From Acanthosepion esculentum (Eukaryota > Mollusca > Cephalopoda > Sepiida > Sepiidae): a stretch of 64,000 nt of DNA. The translations under genes were made by a program, and so were the position numbers. Position 1 is the first letter of the stretch. Each line of letters starts with the position of its first letter. The notes beneath the pieces are model-generated. The model ran no database searches. It was not told the origin of the DNA and worked only from the letters and a program-made list of their open reading frames with translations. The DNA lies in assembly GCA_964036315.1 (NCBI GenBank), contig OZ038500.1, positions 59,223,446 to 59,287,445 of the forward strand, read 5' to 3'. Below are positions 55,287-64,000 of this stretch, one piece after another.

Positions 55287-56247
55287 TATCGTGTGTAACA
55301 GAAAAATTGTCCAAATCGTGTAAAAGCAAAATTATCCATTTGTTAGATTACGATTTGAACCGTTGTATCTTAGAAATGATTAAAGATATCTTACTGGATT
55401 TCTCTGAGATGTTTTTAACGCTATTGAACTCTACTTTGAGCAATAAGAATGCATAATTACTCTCCAAGCTTAACAGATGAATCGTGATGGAATCGATCAT
55501 AAGCGAAATGACATGTTCATCGTTAATTAATCATAACTAAGTAACGTAAGCCGATGGAAGATTGGAATAAAGTTTAAATATATATATATATTATTCTAAG
55601 ATCATTTTCCAACTTATTCAAGATCATCTTTGCCCTCTCTAACCCTCTAACTTTCTGTTCTGGAATAACAAGGTGCTTCACACGTTTCATGTACGTTTGC
55701 ATTTTCAAGTCATTTTTTGCTGCTCTTTAGACTGTCATAACTGAAACACTTGTCTTAAGTGCTAAAAGTCTTATGGATTGAGTTCGATCTTTTCTAATTG
55801 ATCTCTTTAGCTTTAAGTCGAAATGATGATCCCTCTACTGTTGTGACTTCCTGGTCCAATTTTCCTCTCTACTGATCCCTCTTTTTTAAACATTCGCCGA
55901 TCTCGTGTTGGTTCTTGATGGACCTTGTACCCAGAATATGAATATTGGTACCATTACTGAACACCTGAATGATCGTTTTCGTCTCACCGTTACTCAGTTG
56001 AGAAAAAAGTGTAGGCTGACACAAAACAATTTTAACCTTCTCTATTCATCAACTGAATAACTTAAAGGGTTTTTTTCAGTCATTTTTACGACAAATGGTG
56101 TCAAGATGGCTAAACGCCATGTCTGAAAACCTGGAAAAAAGAACTCAATTAATTTAGTTTTTTTTTTTTTTTAAGATATTAAAAATTTTATGAGATAGGC
56201 AATTATGCTGTTATAAGATTTGGACAATTTTGCTGTCACACCCGGTA
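55287..56247 (-). mobile_element. Tc1-like non-autonomous element, copy 2
   Basis: The ends are the complement of TACCGGGTGTGACAGCAAAA at 56247 and 'tatcgtgtgtaacagaaaaa' at 55287. Collinear inverted copy of 28918-31123 without the Helitron. The same transposase N-terminal remnant is present (minus strand, 55,620-56,100), the same catalytic-domain deletion, and the same non-coding right part ('tgattaattaacgatgaaca'). Confidence 0.85.
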
Positions 56248-56551
56248 TAGGAGGAACACCAGATCAGACCAGCAGCAATGTTCAATACAGGGACAAATGG
56301 CAGACTTATAAACGCGAACGATAGATTGAGGCGCGGAGAATTGTCTCGTTCCACCGACGTTCTTTCATACGCACATACAAATCATCTTAGCACGCAACTC
56401 CTTCATATCCCTAGCAATAATAGATATCTATCGACATCACAAGATATTGTTAAAGCGAAATCAAATACTTGATAGTATATTCATAAAAACAACCTAAAAC
56501 TTTATTTCATTTTCTTTCAGTCTCGGATCGAATATACTAAATGTAGTCAAC
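56248..56551. other. No recognisable feature
   Basis: A 64-codon frame (56278-56472) has no motif. Confidence 0.35.
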
Positions 56552-56889
56552 CTATATATATATAAAGTTGTAGCCTGTGTCTGTCTGTTTGTTTATTATC
56601 AAACTCCTGCTAGGTTTTTGGAGATAGACCATCATAACCATATATATTCTGAAACTACATTAACCAGATTACTTGAATAAGTATATTTCATTTTGATCAA
56701 TGGGGGTCTCCAGGCTCCCCCACTGATCATTTTTTACCTTCCATTTAAACTAAATCTAAATTTGAACAAGAGAATGACTCCTATCCAAAAATATAGAAAG
56801 AGAAAGCCAGAAGATGGAGGTCACATCGGCAAGATCAAAATGTGACAATATAAACGTCTAGTTGAGTAAGAAATCACAAATCATTGCGT

Positions 56890-57020
56890 AGTGCCTTACA
56901 ATACATATTTTTAGCGACAATTCAACTGCCATATCAATGTTGAGATATGTTCATCATTACATTCAATAAAGTAATACATCAAATACATATCAAAGGGGAC
57001 AGATCAAGCTGTTTTTGCAC
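56890..57020 (+). pseudogene. Helitron Rep fragment, unit 1
   Basis: Reads 'RQFNCHINVEICSS' and 'YIKYISKGTDQAVFA' with stops between. This is the region just before and including the KYxxKY motif of the Helitron Rep (HUH) nuclease. Catalytic His pair not present. Confidence 0.7.
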
Positions 57021-57135
57021 ACACCCACTGAATTTTCCACCTTTGATTTAAATTAAATTTAAACACGGGAATGACTTCTATCAAAAATATAGAAGGTGAA
57101 AACCAGAAGATGGAGGTCACATCGCCAAGATCAAA

Positions 57136-57360
57136 ATGAGACAATATGGACGTCATGTTGAGCCAGAAATCACCTATCAGTGTGTAGTCTCTTACAATAC
57201 ATATTTGGTACAACAATTCAACTGTCGCATGAATGTTGAAATTTGCTCATCAATTCACTCAATCAAGTATTGTATTAAATACGTATCAAAGGGCTCAGAT
57301 CAAGCTGTTTTTGCACAGACCTCTTACTCAAATGATTTTCCTTTTCATTTGAATTAAATT
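57136..57360 (+). pseudogene. Helitron Rep fragment, unit 2
   Basis: An open 73-codon frame contains 'VVSYNTYLVQQFNCRMNVE', 'ICSSIHSIKYCIKYVSKGSD' and 'QAVFA'. Helitron Rep proteins have 'VVPYNPYLL.K.NCHINVE' and 'IKYLFKYVYKG' here; the tyrosines of the KYxxKY motif are kept. Too short to be functional alone. Confidence 0.78.
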
Positions 57361-57557
57361 TAGATTTGATCAAAGGAATAAACCCAATTTAAAATATAGT
57401 AGAAAGTCAGAAGATGGAGGTCACATTGGCAAGATCACTGAGTAATATTGAAATGCATCATTTTTCTCCACAAATTAAAACAATGATTTAAAATCAATCA
57501 TCATTTTCTTACAAAAAAAATGTGTGACACGCAGCAAGGCGTGTGTAATTCAGCCAG

Positions 57558-57852
57558 TATTTAATAAACGCACAGTCAGAATGTTTTGATTTTTTTTTAA
57601 ATTGGTGATCAGGACCCACTCGAGAGAGAGGTTTTAAAAGTAAGAAGCACGAGTTATGGGGATATATGAAGAAAATAACGGTTGACCATAGACATGAAGA
57701 GGTTAAGATTATAGTGATCGGGGAAGCGTCTTCTTACGTTGGTGTTCGCTACAATGGGCGTGGCATTGGAGGGACTTAAATACCGAAATCTGCTGTAAGT
57801 TGTCCGCAGATGACACCATGAGGACTTCCAAACAGGAATAAATTCATAGTAT
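57558..57852. other. Spacer with dispersed phrase
   Basis: 57690-57745 ('gaagaggttaagattatagt', 'gatcggggaagcg') matches text at 12030 and 54530. Nothing else recognised. Confidence 0.4.
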
Positions 57853-58206
57853 TGTTACAGTTTTTTGTGTACCTATGTACTAGTGAGTCAACCAAAATGA
57901 GCTGACTCATTTTATAGTTTACCAAGAGAAGGTTAACTAATCAGAAGACGTGGAATATTCAATCCGACGTGTATAAAGGCGGCCATTTTGTTTTTTTCTT
58001 GTCGGAGTATCCACTGCTAACCTGTCAGATGAAAGACCTGAAGACCTATGCACTCCTACTCTCTCGGAATATCCACTGCCAGCCTCTGATATGGAAGACC
58101 TTAAGAATTCCTGAATAGCTGCTACTAGACATTGGTGCTGTTTCACTGAACAAATTACTTACTACTTTGGATTTCTACATTCAGACTACGGTGATCATGT
58201 TTTACT
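57853..58206 (+). mobile_element. Solo LTR (LTR-R1), longest copy
   Basis: TGTTACAG start; target duplication AGTAT at 57848-57852 and 58207-58211. The 3' end has drifted (ends ..TTTTACT). It retains 'gtataaaggcggccattttg' (TATA box and YY1-like site) and a duplicated 'atatccactgc' segment that makes it longer. Confidence 0.78.
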
Positions 58207-58399
58207 AGTATTACAGGCAAAAAATGTTATAATGGAAAAAAATAAAATATTAAATCATGATGTATTCCTTTCTAGGAAATAACTAACAACGATTAAAATT
58301 GACAGTTTTTTTTAACCAGAGAAATATATTAGTTAAACTTTTTTATCAGCCAAAAGAAGAATCTGAAATATTATTTGTCCTGACCTGGAATTTTGGATT
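58207..58399. other. No recognisable feature
   Basis: AT-rich spacer. Confidence 0.35.
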
Positions 58400-58830
58400 C
58401 AGTCATTTTCTCCAAACCGTAATGTAGCTTACCTGTGTTCTTTCTATAAATACTTTCATGCTAAATGTTCTGATGCACCTTCCTCTATGGCACCTAAATT
58501 CTTTGAATTTAAGCACAGTTCCTTGGCAGCAAAATCTCATCATTTTACAGTTGGAATGGCTAGATGTAACCGTAAGTTCTATTCTAACAGTTTCTTCTCT
58601 TGCACTTCTCGCTTGTGGAGCTCTCTTCTAGCTTCTTGGTTCCCAGACAACTTTGATCTTAATTTATATACAACGTCAATCGTTATCTTCTGTCTTCTGT
58701 CTTCATGTTTCTTTTATTGTTCTCTCTCCTTAATAGTCATTTTTTTTTATATTCTCTAGAACTCACAACCCCTTGCGTCTTTGTGGAATTATTGCTTTGT
58801 TTGGGGTGAAATGATTAAATAAAAAAACAT
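58400..58830 (+). pseudogene. LINE-J-like ORF C-terminus and 3' UTR
   Basis: Pieces 'FYKYFHAKCSDAPSS', 'FEFKHSSLAAKSHHFTVGMA', 'NSFFSCTSRLWSSLLASWFP', 'DNFDL', then 3' UTR 'gctttgtttggggtgaaatg' and 'attaaataaaaaaac'. Similar to 20690-21050. Confidence 0.75.
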
Positions 58831-59372
58831 CTCAGTGTCAAACCATTCTTCGACTGATTTAAATTGGAAAATTATCTGCAAGGTCTGAGTTAACTTTCAA
58901 AATGGCACCAAAAATATCTTAAACCACAAAACATTTCTATTTCAAATGAAATAAAATAAATCTAAGAAGATAAAAGAAACATATTTAAAGGCCAAAATAT
59001 TTACTACCAATTTTAAATAGGAAAAATTGTCTGCGACATCTACTCACTTATAATAATTACATATGTTTATTTTTCTTTTTAATCTTCCAACCATTTTCTG
59101 AAAATTTACAAATGTGCCAATGTCTGCAGAAATTCTTCGTTAATCATGATTTCCAGGAATTTTTTTAATCCGGAAAATGATCTTGTCTGTTTTAAATAGA
59201 AGTAATGTCTGTAAAATCGTTTCTATCAATCAAAGCTCTAGAAATGTCTTGTAAACATGAAAATGTCGCACGATTTTAAAAAGGAAGACATCGTTCACAT
59301 ATATTTAATGCTCAAAATAGTTCATGATAGATTACAAATGTATATATTCACTAATATAAATGTATATATATA
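58831..59372. other. No recognisable feature
   Basis: AT-rich spacer. Confidence 0.35.
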
Positions 59373-59555
59373 CTAGCTGAATTACCCGCGCCTTGCTGCG
59401 TGTCACGCAATTTCTTTGTAAGAAAACGATGATTGATTTTAAATCGTTGTTATTATTTGTGGAGAAAATATATGGTTATGGGGGTTCTATCTCTAAAAAC
59501 CCAGGAGGAGTTTGATAGGAAACATACAGACCGACAGAGGCTACAACTTTATAGT
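59373..59555 (-). mobile_element. Mini-Helitron, ~180 bp
   Basis: Minus strand: 'ctataaagttgtagcctctg' 5' end, then 'gacacgcagcaaggcgcggg' hairpin region, 'taattcagCTAG' and host T. It shares both ends with the Helitron at 56552-57557 but has lost the interior. Confidence 0.72.
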
Positions 59556-59984
59556 TGTAAAAACTAAAATGTCTACACATGGTACTTAACATTTTATGGC
59601 AGTTTTACAAGATCATTAATTCTGATTTTTAAGTTTTCAGTTCGATCTTACTTGAGAGTAACGTTATTTTTAATAGAAAGTGTAACAGGCATCCGATTTA
59701 TAATTGAAAAAGGCAAAGAATCCTTCCAAAAGATGACTTCCAGAATCTAATCTGAGTAATTAATACTTAGATAATCTTTAGAAAAAATTCGTTAGAAATA
59801 AAGAAAACAAAAGTTTGGGACTGCTATGTAATATCAACCGGCCTATATTACAGTGAATGTTGGGGAATTTTCATGAAAGATGAAGAGGAAAATTAAAGCA
59901 ACAGAAATGTGTTTTTACAGGATGCTGACAATGTCATGAATGGAACATGGTAACGAAATTGATAGTCACGCTTCAAACAAAAAT
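59556..59984. other. No recognisable feature
   Basis: No repeat or gene recognised. Confidence 0.35.
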
Positions 59985-60940
59985 GTCTGCTTAATAGGCG
60001 TAGATAGGTTCGCCTTTCGTCCAGTTCACACTCCTCCTTCTATCTTTTGGAAAGGAGTAGGAATTCATCGCTTGTTTCCTGTTTGGGATTTGATTTCCGG
60101 TTCCTTCTAAAGTCTTCCATTATCTATAACTCGCAGAAAACCTCTTACGTCTTAGTGGCATTATCGCCATGGTTTGGGGTGAAATGATTAAAAAAATAAA
60201 AATGTTCGATTCTCGCTTACGTAGAAGCCATTCTAACTTTAAGAAAAGTAAAACTTTAAGATAATACACATTTAGCCAGATGTCTGATGGTCACAATTAA
60301 TATCCAGATAATGTCGTTAATGCTAACTAGTCAGTATCACGAGATAAAAATATCGCCCTATTTGTTCAAAATTCCGTTGAGTGTGGACTGGAGTTATCTC
60401 TTCAGCTATGGTATATGGAGGCTCTTCTACATAGCCTAGACTCTCTGTCGTACCGAAAATATCAAAAGGATTATAACGCATTATATTTGGGGGCGGCTTG
60501 GCTGCAGGAGTTGACGGAAAGTGGTCAGTCTTGATCGCCAACAGCCTTCGAGGTTCTTTTTTTTTTTTTTGTCTGGATTTACTTCCGTAGCCTTTTCCGT
60601 GTTTTGGATATGACCGCAAGGTAGCTTGCGTTTAAAATCAGGATTTTCCTTCCCATAGACTTCCTTCATGGGTTATTAGATTTATAGTGCTATGCTAATC
60701 CCTGGCATGCTTTTGTTGCCCCCAAATTAAATTCACCGCTTCCAATGGGGGCTTTAACGTCTCCCTCCGAAAATAGGGAGCTTGACTCAGTGTCTGTGCC
60801 ACCAACTCAGGCATGATATTTCCAACCCAAACTGAAGTCTGTTCGGCTTTGATTCCTCGGCAACAACCACATTTAGTTACCCCTATATATTGAGTGCCTC
60901 TTGGGCCTTTTATTGGGTGAAATTTAGTAAAAAAACGAAT
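59985..60940 (-). mobile_element. Family G dispersed element, copy 2
   Basis: Reverse-complement partner of 14243-15090. Minus-strand frames of 96 and 98 codons (60695-60985, 60323-60619) contain protein-like text such as 'IMPELVAQTLSQAPYFRRET' and 'NPFDIFGTTESLGYVEEPPY', but the frames differ and the other copy has stops. I know no matching family. Confidence 0.65.
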
Positions 60941-61169
60941 GTATGTATATATATATATTTTTTTTTTTAAACAAACATTTGCCAATTATCTTGTAGCGTA
61001 ATCATGTTGCTACTTTTTTACAAACTAAAAACGTTAAAATCGTTTTAAATTCAAAAGACGCGATGATGTTATATCACATGCATGGCGTAGATTTTTATCA
61101 TGTGACAGCGTGAAAAAGATTTCCAATACACAAGCCAAAAGATCGAAGAAAAAAAAAAATTTTGACTAA
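60941..61169. other. No recognisable feature
   Basis: Short AT tract near 60945. Confidence 0.35.
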
Positions 61170-61362
61170 AATATTGACCCTGAAGATGAACAATGATGTT
61201 CGAAAGCGCTAGGTCATCGTATGGACAATACATATTTCGAAACTATTTTCAAATAAAAAGTCTCATTAGAGAATATGAGAAAATTCAAAAGAAAATATGT
61301 AAGACTATGTTGTCTTTAACATTCAACACTACATGTTTGAAATATATATATATATATATAAT
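61170..61362 (+). repeat. (TA)n-tailed short repeat with intact hammerhead-like motif
   Basis: At 61175-61216: TGACC-CTGAAGA-T-GAAC-aatgat-GTTC-GAAAG-CG-CTA-GGTCA. Stem I has five pairs, stem II four, stem III two. It is followed by ~125 bp related to 16828-16960 and 40731-40855, and by (TA)n at 61340-61362. The extra T after the CTGAAGA core is shared with the motif at 47442. Confidence 0.65.
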
Positions 61363-61580
61363 GAGGAAAGATGGATAATTTGAACCTTACAGTTCATACT
61401 GATGTCGAGCGGGGCAGAGGAGAACAGCCAATAACATACTTAACGAGCTTGTGTGAATGAATGACCGCACAGTTACTGGGAAGAATAGGAAGAGCGCAAA
61501 ACCGCTCAGTGCTATCAAGAATAGGAAATTGTGGAGAGCTATCATCGTCCACGTCCCGAAATGATGTTGCACATACGAGA
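61360..61580 (+). mobile_element. LINE-K 3' fragment
   Basis: 'ataatgaggaaagatgg', 'gccaataacatacttaacga', 'aggaaattgtggagagct'. It starts right at the end of the (TA)n. Confidence 0.75.
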
Positions 61581-62699
61581 ATAAAAATACGCACAAACTA
61601 TTTATGAAGTGTAAAGCGTCTCAAGATTTCAAGCAAAGTATTCTTCGTATTTATAGTCCTGGATATGACGATAAACTACATCCGGCAGCAAGGTCGGCAA
61701 TAATCAAGCAATCGACGCTGATCTCTACTATCAACAACTTATTCGTTTGAAAGCAGCTTTAGACAGAAAACGTCCATCCTCAGTGAACAGAACATCCAGT
61801 AGCAAGGCCTTTGATCGGGAGATGGGAGCCTTTTAACAGCGTTGATTTACCTCTTAATTGCTGTTGTTCCCAGATCCACCCTGACCTGAGTTGCAGCACA
61901 TGATATGAACCTCCAAGCAAAAGCAAAATACTATGAAAGTGTAAAAATACATTTTCATAATAAAAATACGAGCAATAGATTTTTATATAAAAAATTACCA
62001 ACGATACATATTTATAGCAAAATTACCAGTTTTTAAAGCAAAATTATCAATAATATATTTTTATAGCAAAATGACCACCAATATATTTTATAGTAGAATT
62101 ACCAACAATACATTTTATAAAAATCTGTAGTTTTAGTTGTAATTTAAGCGATACATTTGTGGTCAAAATATTTAGATTTTGGCATTAAATAACCCAGAGT
62201 TTGATATGCCGTTAAACAAAATCAACCAACTTAATATTTATAATTGAAACAAATGAAAATCATTTTGCCTTTTGTTCATATTTAATCAATAAGGCAACTA
62301 ACTACAGTAATTGATATTAACAAATATAAGAAACGCGAGAAGCATTTCGTTTCTTCCTAATAACCCATCGGTAATAAAAACAAAAATTCACAAAGAGGTT
62401 ATATCCAAAAATATCATGTTTCATAAGATCTCAACTGATGGCACGGAAAATATAGCGCTAAAGCACTATATATAATCAAATAGAAAACTTGGATCTTCGT
62501 GCCTACAAAAAAAGTAGTGTCACAAGGACGTTTTTTTTCCTTTGACAAGACTATTATTTATTTTCCTCAGCAATGTTCATTGATTACAAAATCGATGATT
62601 AGAATTAGAATAAAACATAAACATTTGATGAAAGTGAGCATAATAAGTAAATAGATCGGTCACGATCTTAAAAACATAAATGATGAGATAAAAGGTGGT
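61581..62699. other. No recognisable feature
   Basis: 61970-62100 has a small run of 'agcaaaattaccaacaatat'-like repeats. No gene. Confidence 0.4.
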
Positions 62700-62986
62700 A
62701 AATCAAAACGAAAAGAAAGAACTAAACATCAATTGTAAGAAGACAGAACGCACGGTCGCCAGCAAAAGTAATAGCCCAACATACACATTACAAATCGGAG
62801 ATACCAAAAGCACACAAGTCCAACAGTTTAAATATCTGAGAAGTGTTTAAACAGAGGACGGAAAGTGCGATCCTGAAAGTTCGTTGGGATATCGAAAGAT
62901 GCCTTTCAATAGCTAAGCAGTTTATTATGAAACAGGTTAATTTCATTAGAAATAAAGAAAAGTGTACTAAGCTCTTATGTAATAGC
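62700..62986 (+). pseudogene. LINE-K reverse transcriptase C-terminal fragment
   Basis: Reads 'NCKKTERTVASKSNSPTYTL', 'QIGDTKSTQVQQFKYLRSV', 'TEDGKCDPEVRWDIERC' and 'NRKEKCTKLL'-like end, with a stop after 'LRSV'. LINEs of this type have 'L.YLGS.VTEDGKCD.EIRRRI' after the RT palm. The LTR at 62987 interrupts it. Confidence 0.78.
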
Positions 62987-63743
62987 TGTTACAATGTTTG
63001 TGTACCATTATATACTAGTGATATTTATTCTGTAGAATATACAGAAATGTGGCACATGGCCAAAGGGGGGATTGGGGAAAATAGGACGGTCTTCATCTGT
63101 CTTAACTATAACTTAGCTAGCCGCAAACACTGACCCAATCGTACGAACAATATTCCTTACACCAAAACACCACATTCATACATACCGTTCTTACTACAAC
63201 CACCATAATACCTCACTGTCTCTATGAAAATACTGACTAGTCCCCATATGTACAATTCAATGTCTGTGGAGGGAGGGGAATAAAATAACAATTTTAAAAA
63301 ATTTACGCCAATGAGTATGTACAAATGAATACAAAATATTTACAAGAAACTAAAGAAAATATTATTAGTAAATAAAACCCCCACAATAACTAAATGCGGC
63401 AGAAATACCAGTTCACTGGCCGAAATCAATGCGGGGCTATTATATTATCCATTATATACTAGTGAGCAAACCCAAATGACTTGACTCACTCTATAGTTCC
63501 CCAAAAGAAGGTTAACCAATCAGGAGACGTGAAATATTCAGTCCGTCGTGTGTAAAGGCGGCCATTTTGATTACTCTCTCCGAATAACCAGTGCCAAGCT
63601 GTCAGGCAAAAGAACAGAAGGAAGAACTACGCTCAGCTACTTTATCGGGATATCCACTGCTAACCTGAACTACGCTTCACTACTGTCCACGAAGTAGTCA
63701 CTGCCAACCTCTGGATTCTATACTACCGTCATCATGAACAACA
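62987..63743 (+). mobile_element. LTR-R1 copy with nested insert
   Basis: TGTTACAA...GAACAACA; flanks ATAGC and ATATC (one mismatch). The LTR lies within LINE-K coding sequence. Contains CCAAT-like 'aaccaatcagg' and 'ggcggccattttg'. A 427 bp segment is inserted near its start. Confidence 0.8.
63022..63448. mobile_element. 427 bp insert with 17 bp target duplication
   Basis: 'ccattatatactagtga' is present at 63005-63021 and 63449-63465. Such a long target duplication implies LINE-type retroposition. I see no tRNA or protein motif inside; if read on the minus strand it ends in 'cagaataaata'. Identity unknown. Confidence 0.7.
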
Positions 63744-63789
63744 ATATCATTTCTCCTGTAAGGCAGTGGATGACGGATAATCTCTTCAT

Positions 63790-64000
63790 AGATGAAGAAT
63801 AGATTCTGAGAATGACATGGAGCGAACATGCGATCAAGGACGAAGTTTTAGTAAAAATGGAAACGAAAATGACATGAAGATACAGTTGAAATGTCTGGCC
63901 ACATAATGAGGAAAGTGGATAGATCTAAGGCAAGGACAGAGGAAACATCGTATGACCGACCTGGACAGCTCGAGTAAATAAATGGCGGAGCAGGATTTTG
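63790..64000 (+). pseudogene. LINE-K fragment continuing past the LTR
   Basis: Pieces 'ILRMTWSEHAIKDEVLVKME', 'GHIMRK' / 'ataatgaggaaagtggatag'. This is the next part of the same LINE after 62986. It runs off the window. Confidence 0.65.

Larger units (their letters stand above)
56552..57557 (+). mobile_element. Helitron with duplicated Rep fragment
   Basis: The start 'ctatatatatataaagttg' plus 'tgtctgtctgtttgttt' is a Helitron 5' end (TC decayed to CC). The end 'cacgcagcaaggcgtg' hairpin, then 'taattcagCCAG' and T, is the 3' end with CTAG mutated to CCAG. The same 3' end occurs at 59373 with CTAG intact. Two tandem ~300 bp units inside (56770-57060 and 57060-57360) each carry a Rep protein fragment. 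Confidence 0.75.

Overview
Organism and content. The window looks like AT-rich, repeat-dominated intergenic DNA from an invertebrate animal. The mix of element families (two LINE families ending in 'RKLWRA' and 'FFPR..LWN' tails, Ty3/gypsy LTR elements with a YLDD reverse transcriptase, Tc1/mariner, Helitrons, tRNA-headed SINEs with hammerhead-like tails, and very long (TA)n tracts) fits a coleoid cephalopod such as an octopus. That is inference from family resemblance, not a database match. I see no intact host protein gene and no canonical tRNA gene. Almost every long reading frame is either a translated microsatellite or a decayed transposon protein.

Names used below. LINE-K: LINE whose ORF ends around 'RKLWRA'. 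LINE-J: LINE whose ORF ends around 'IPLVRRKF...FFPR..LW'. S1: about 300 bp tRNA-headed SINE with a hammerhead-like motif. LTR-G: LTR of the gypsy element. LTR-R1: a second, promoter-bearing LTR. Family G: an unidentified ~1 kb dispersed element.

Layout. 1-9 kb: LINE-K scraps, an LTR with a polypurine tract, an AT satellite hit by a Tc1 element and a MITE, a FLYWCH zinc-finger fragment, a decayed Tc1 and an inverted S1 pair. 9.7-15.3 kb: a tandem duplication, solo LTRs (one with a nested hairpin-rich insert), a LINE-J end and Family G. 16-22.5 kb: a duplicated segment with an empty MITE site, a LINE with an inverted 5' part, and (TA)n-linked ribozyme-like repeats. 23.7-24.7 kb: an inverted-repeat element with a 16-bp minisatellite expanded in one arm. 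28.9-31.1 kb: a Tc1-like element with a Helitron nested in it. 32-32.8 kb: tandem S1 copies. 36.7 and 48.4 kb: 5S rRNA-like sequences. 38.3-39.6 kb: a mariner. 43.4-44.7 kb: a duplicated segment with an 82-bp array made of LINE coding sequence; its sister copy at 49-54.7 kb is split by a gypsy element with intact target-site duplication. 45-47.2 kb: a polypyrimidine tract. 55.3-57.6 kb: the second Tc1-like copy and a Helitron carrying two Rep fragments. 60-64 kb: the inverted Family G copy and a three-layer nest of LINE-K, LTR-R1 and a 427 bp insert.

How it fits together. The common thread is retroelement and transposon traffic, with many junctions datable by nesting. The most unusual signal is a set of minimal hammerhead-ribozyme-like motifs. 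They occur in S1 and in several short repeats that end in (TA)n, and stem II pairing is kept while its sequence changes.
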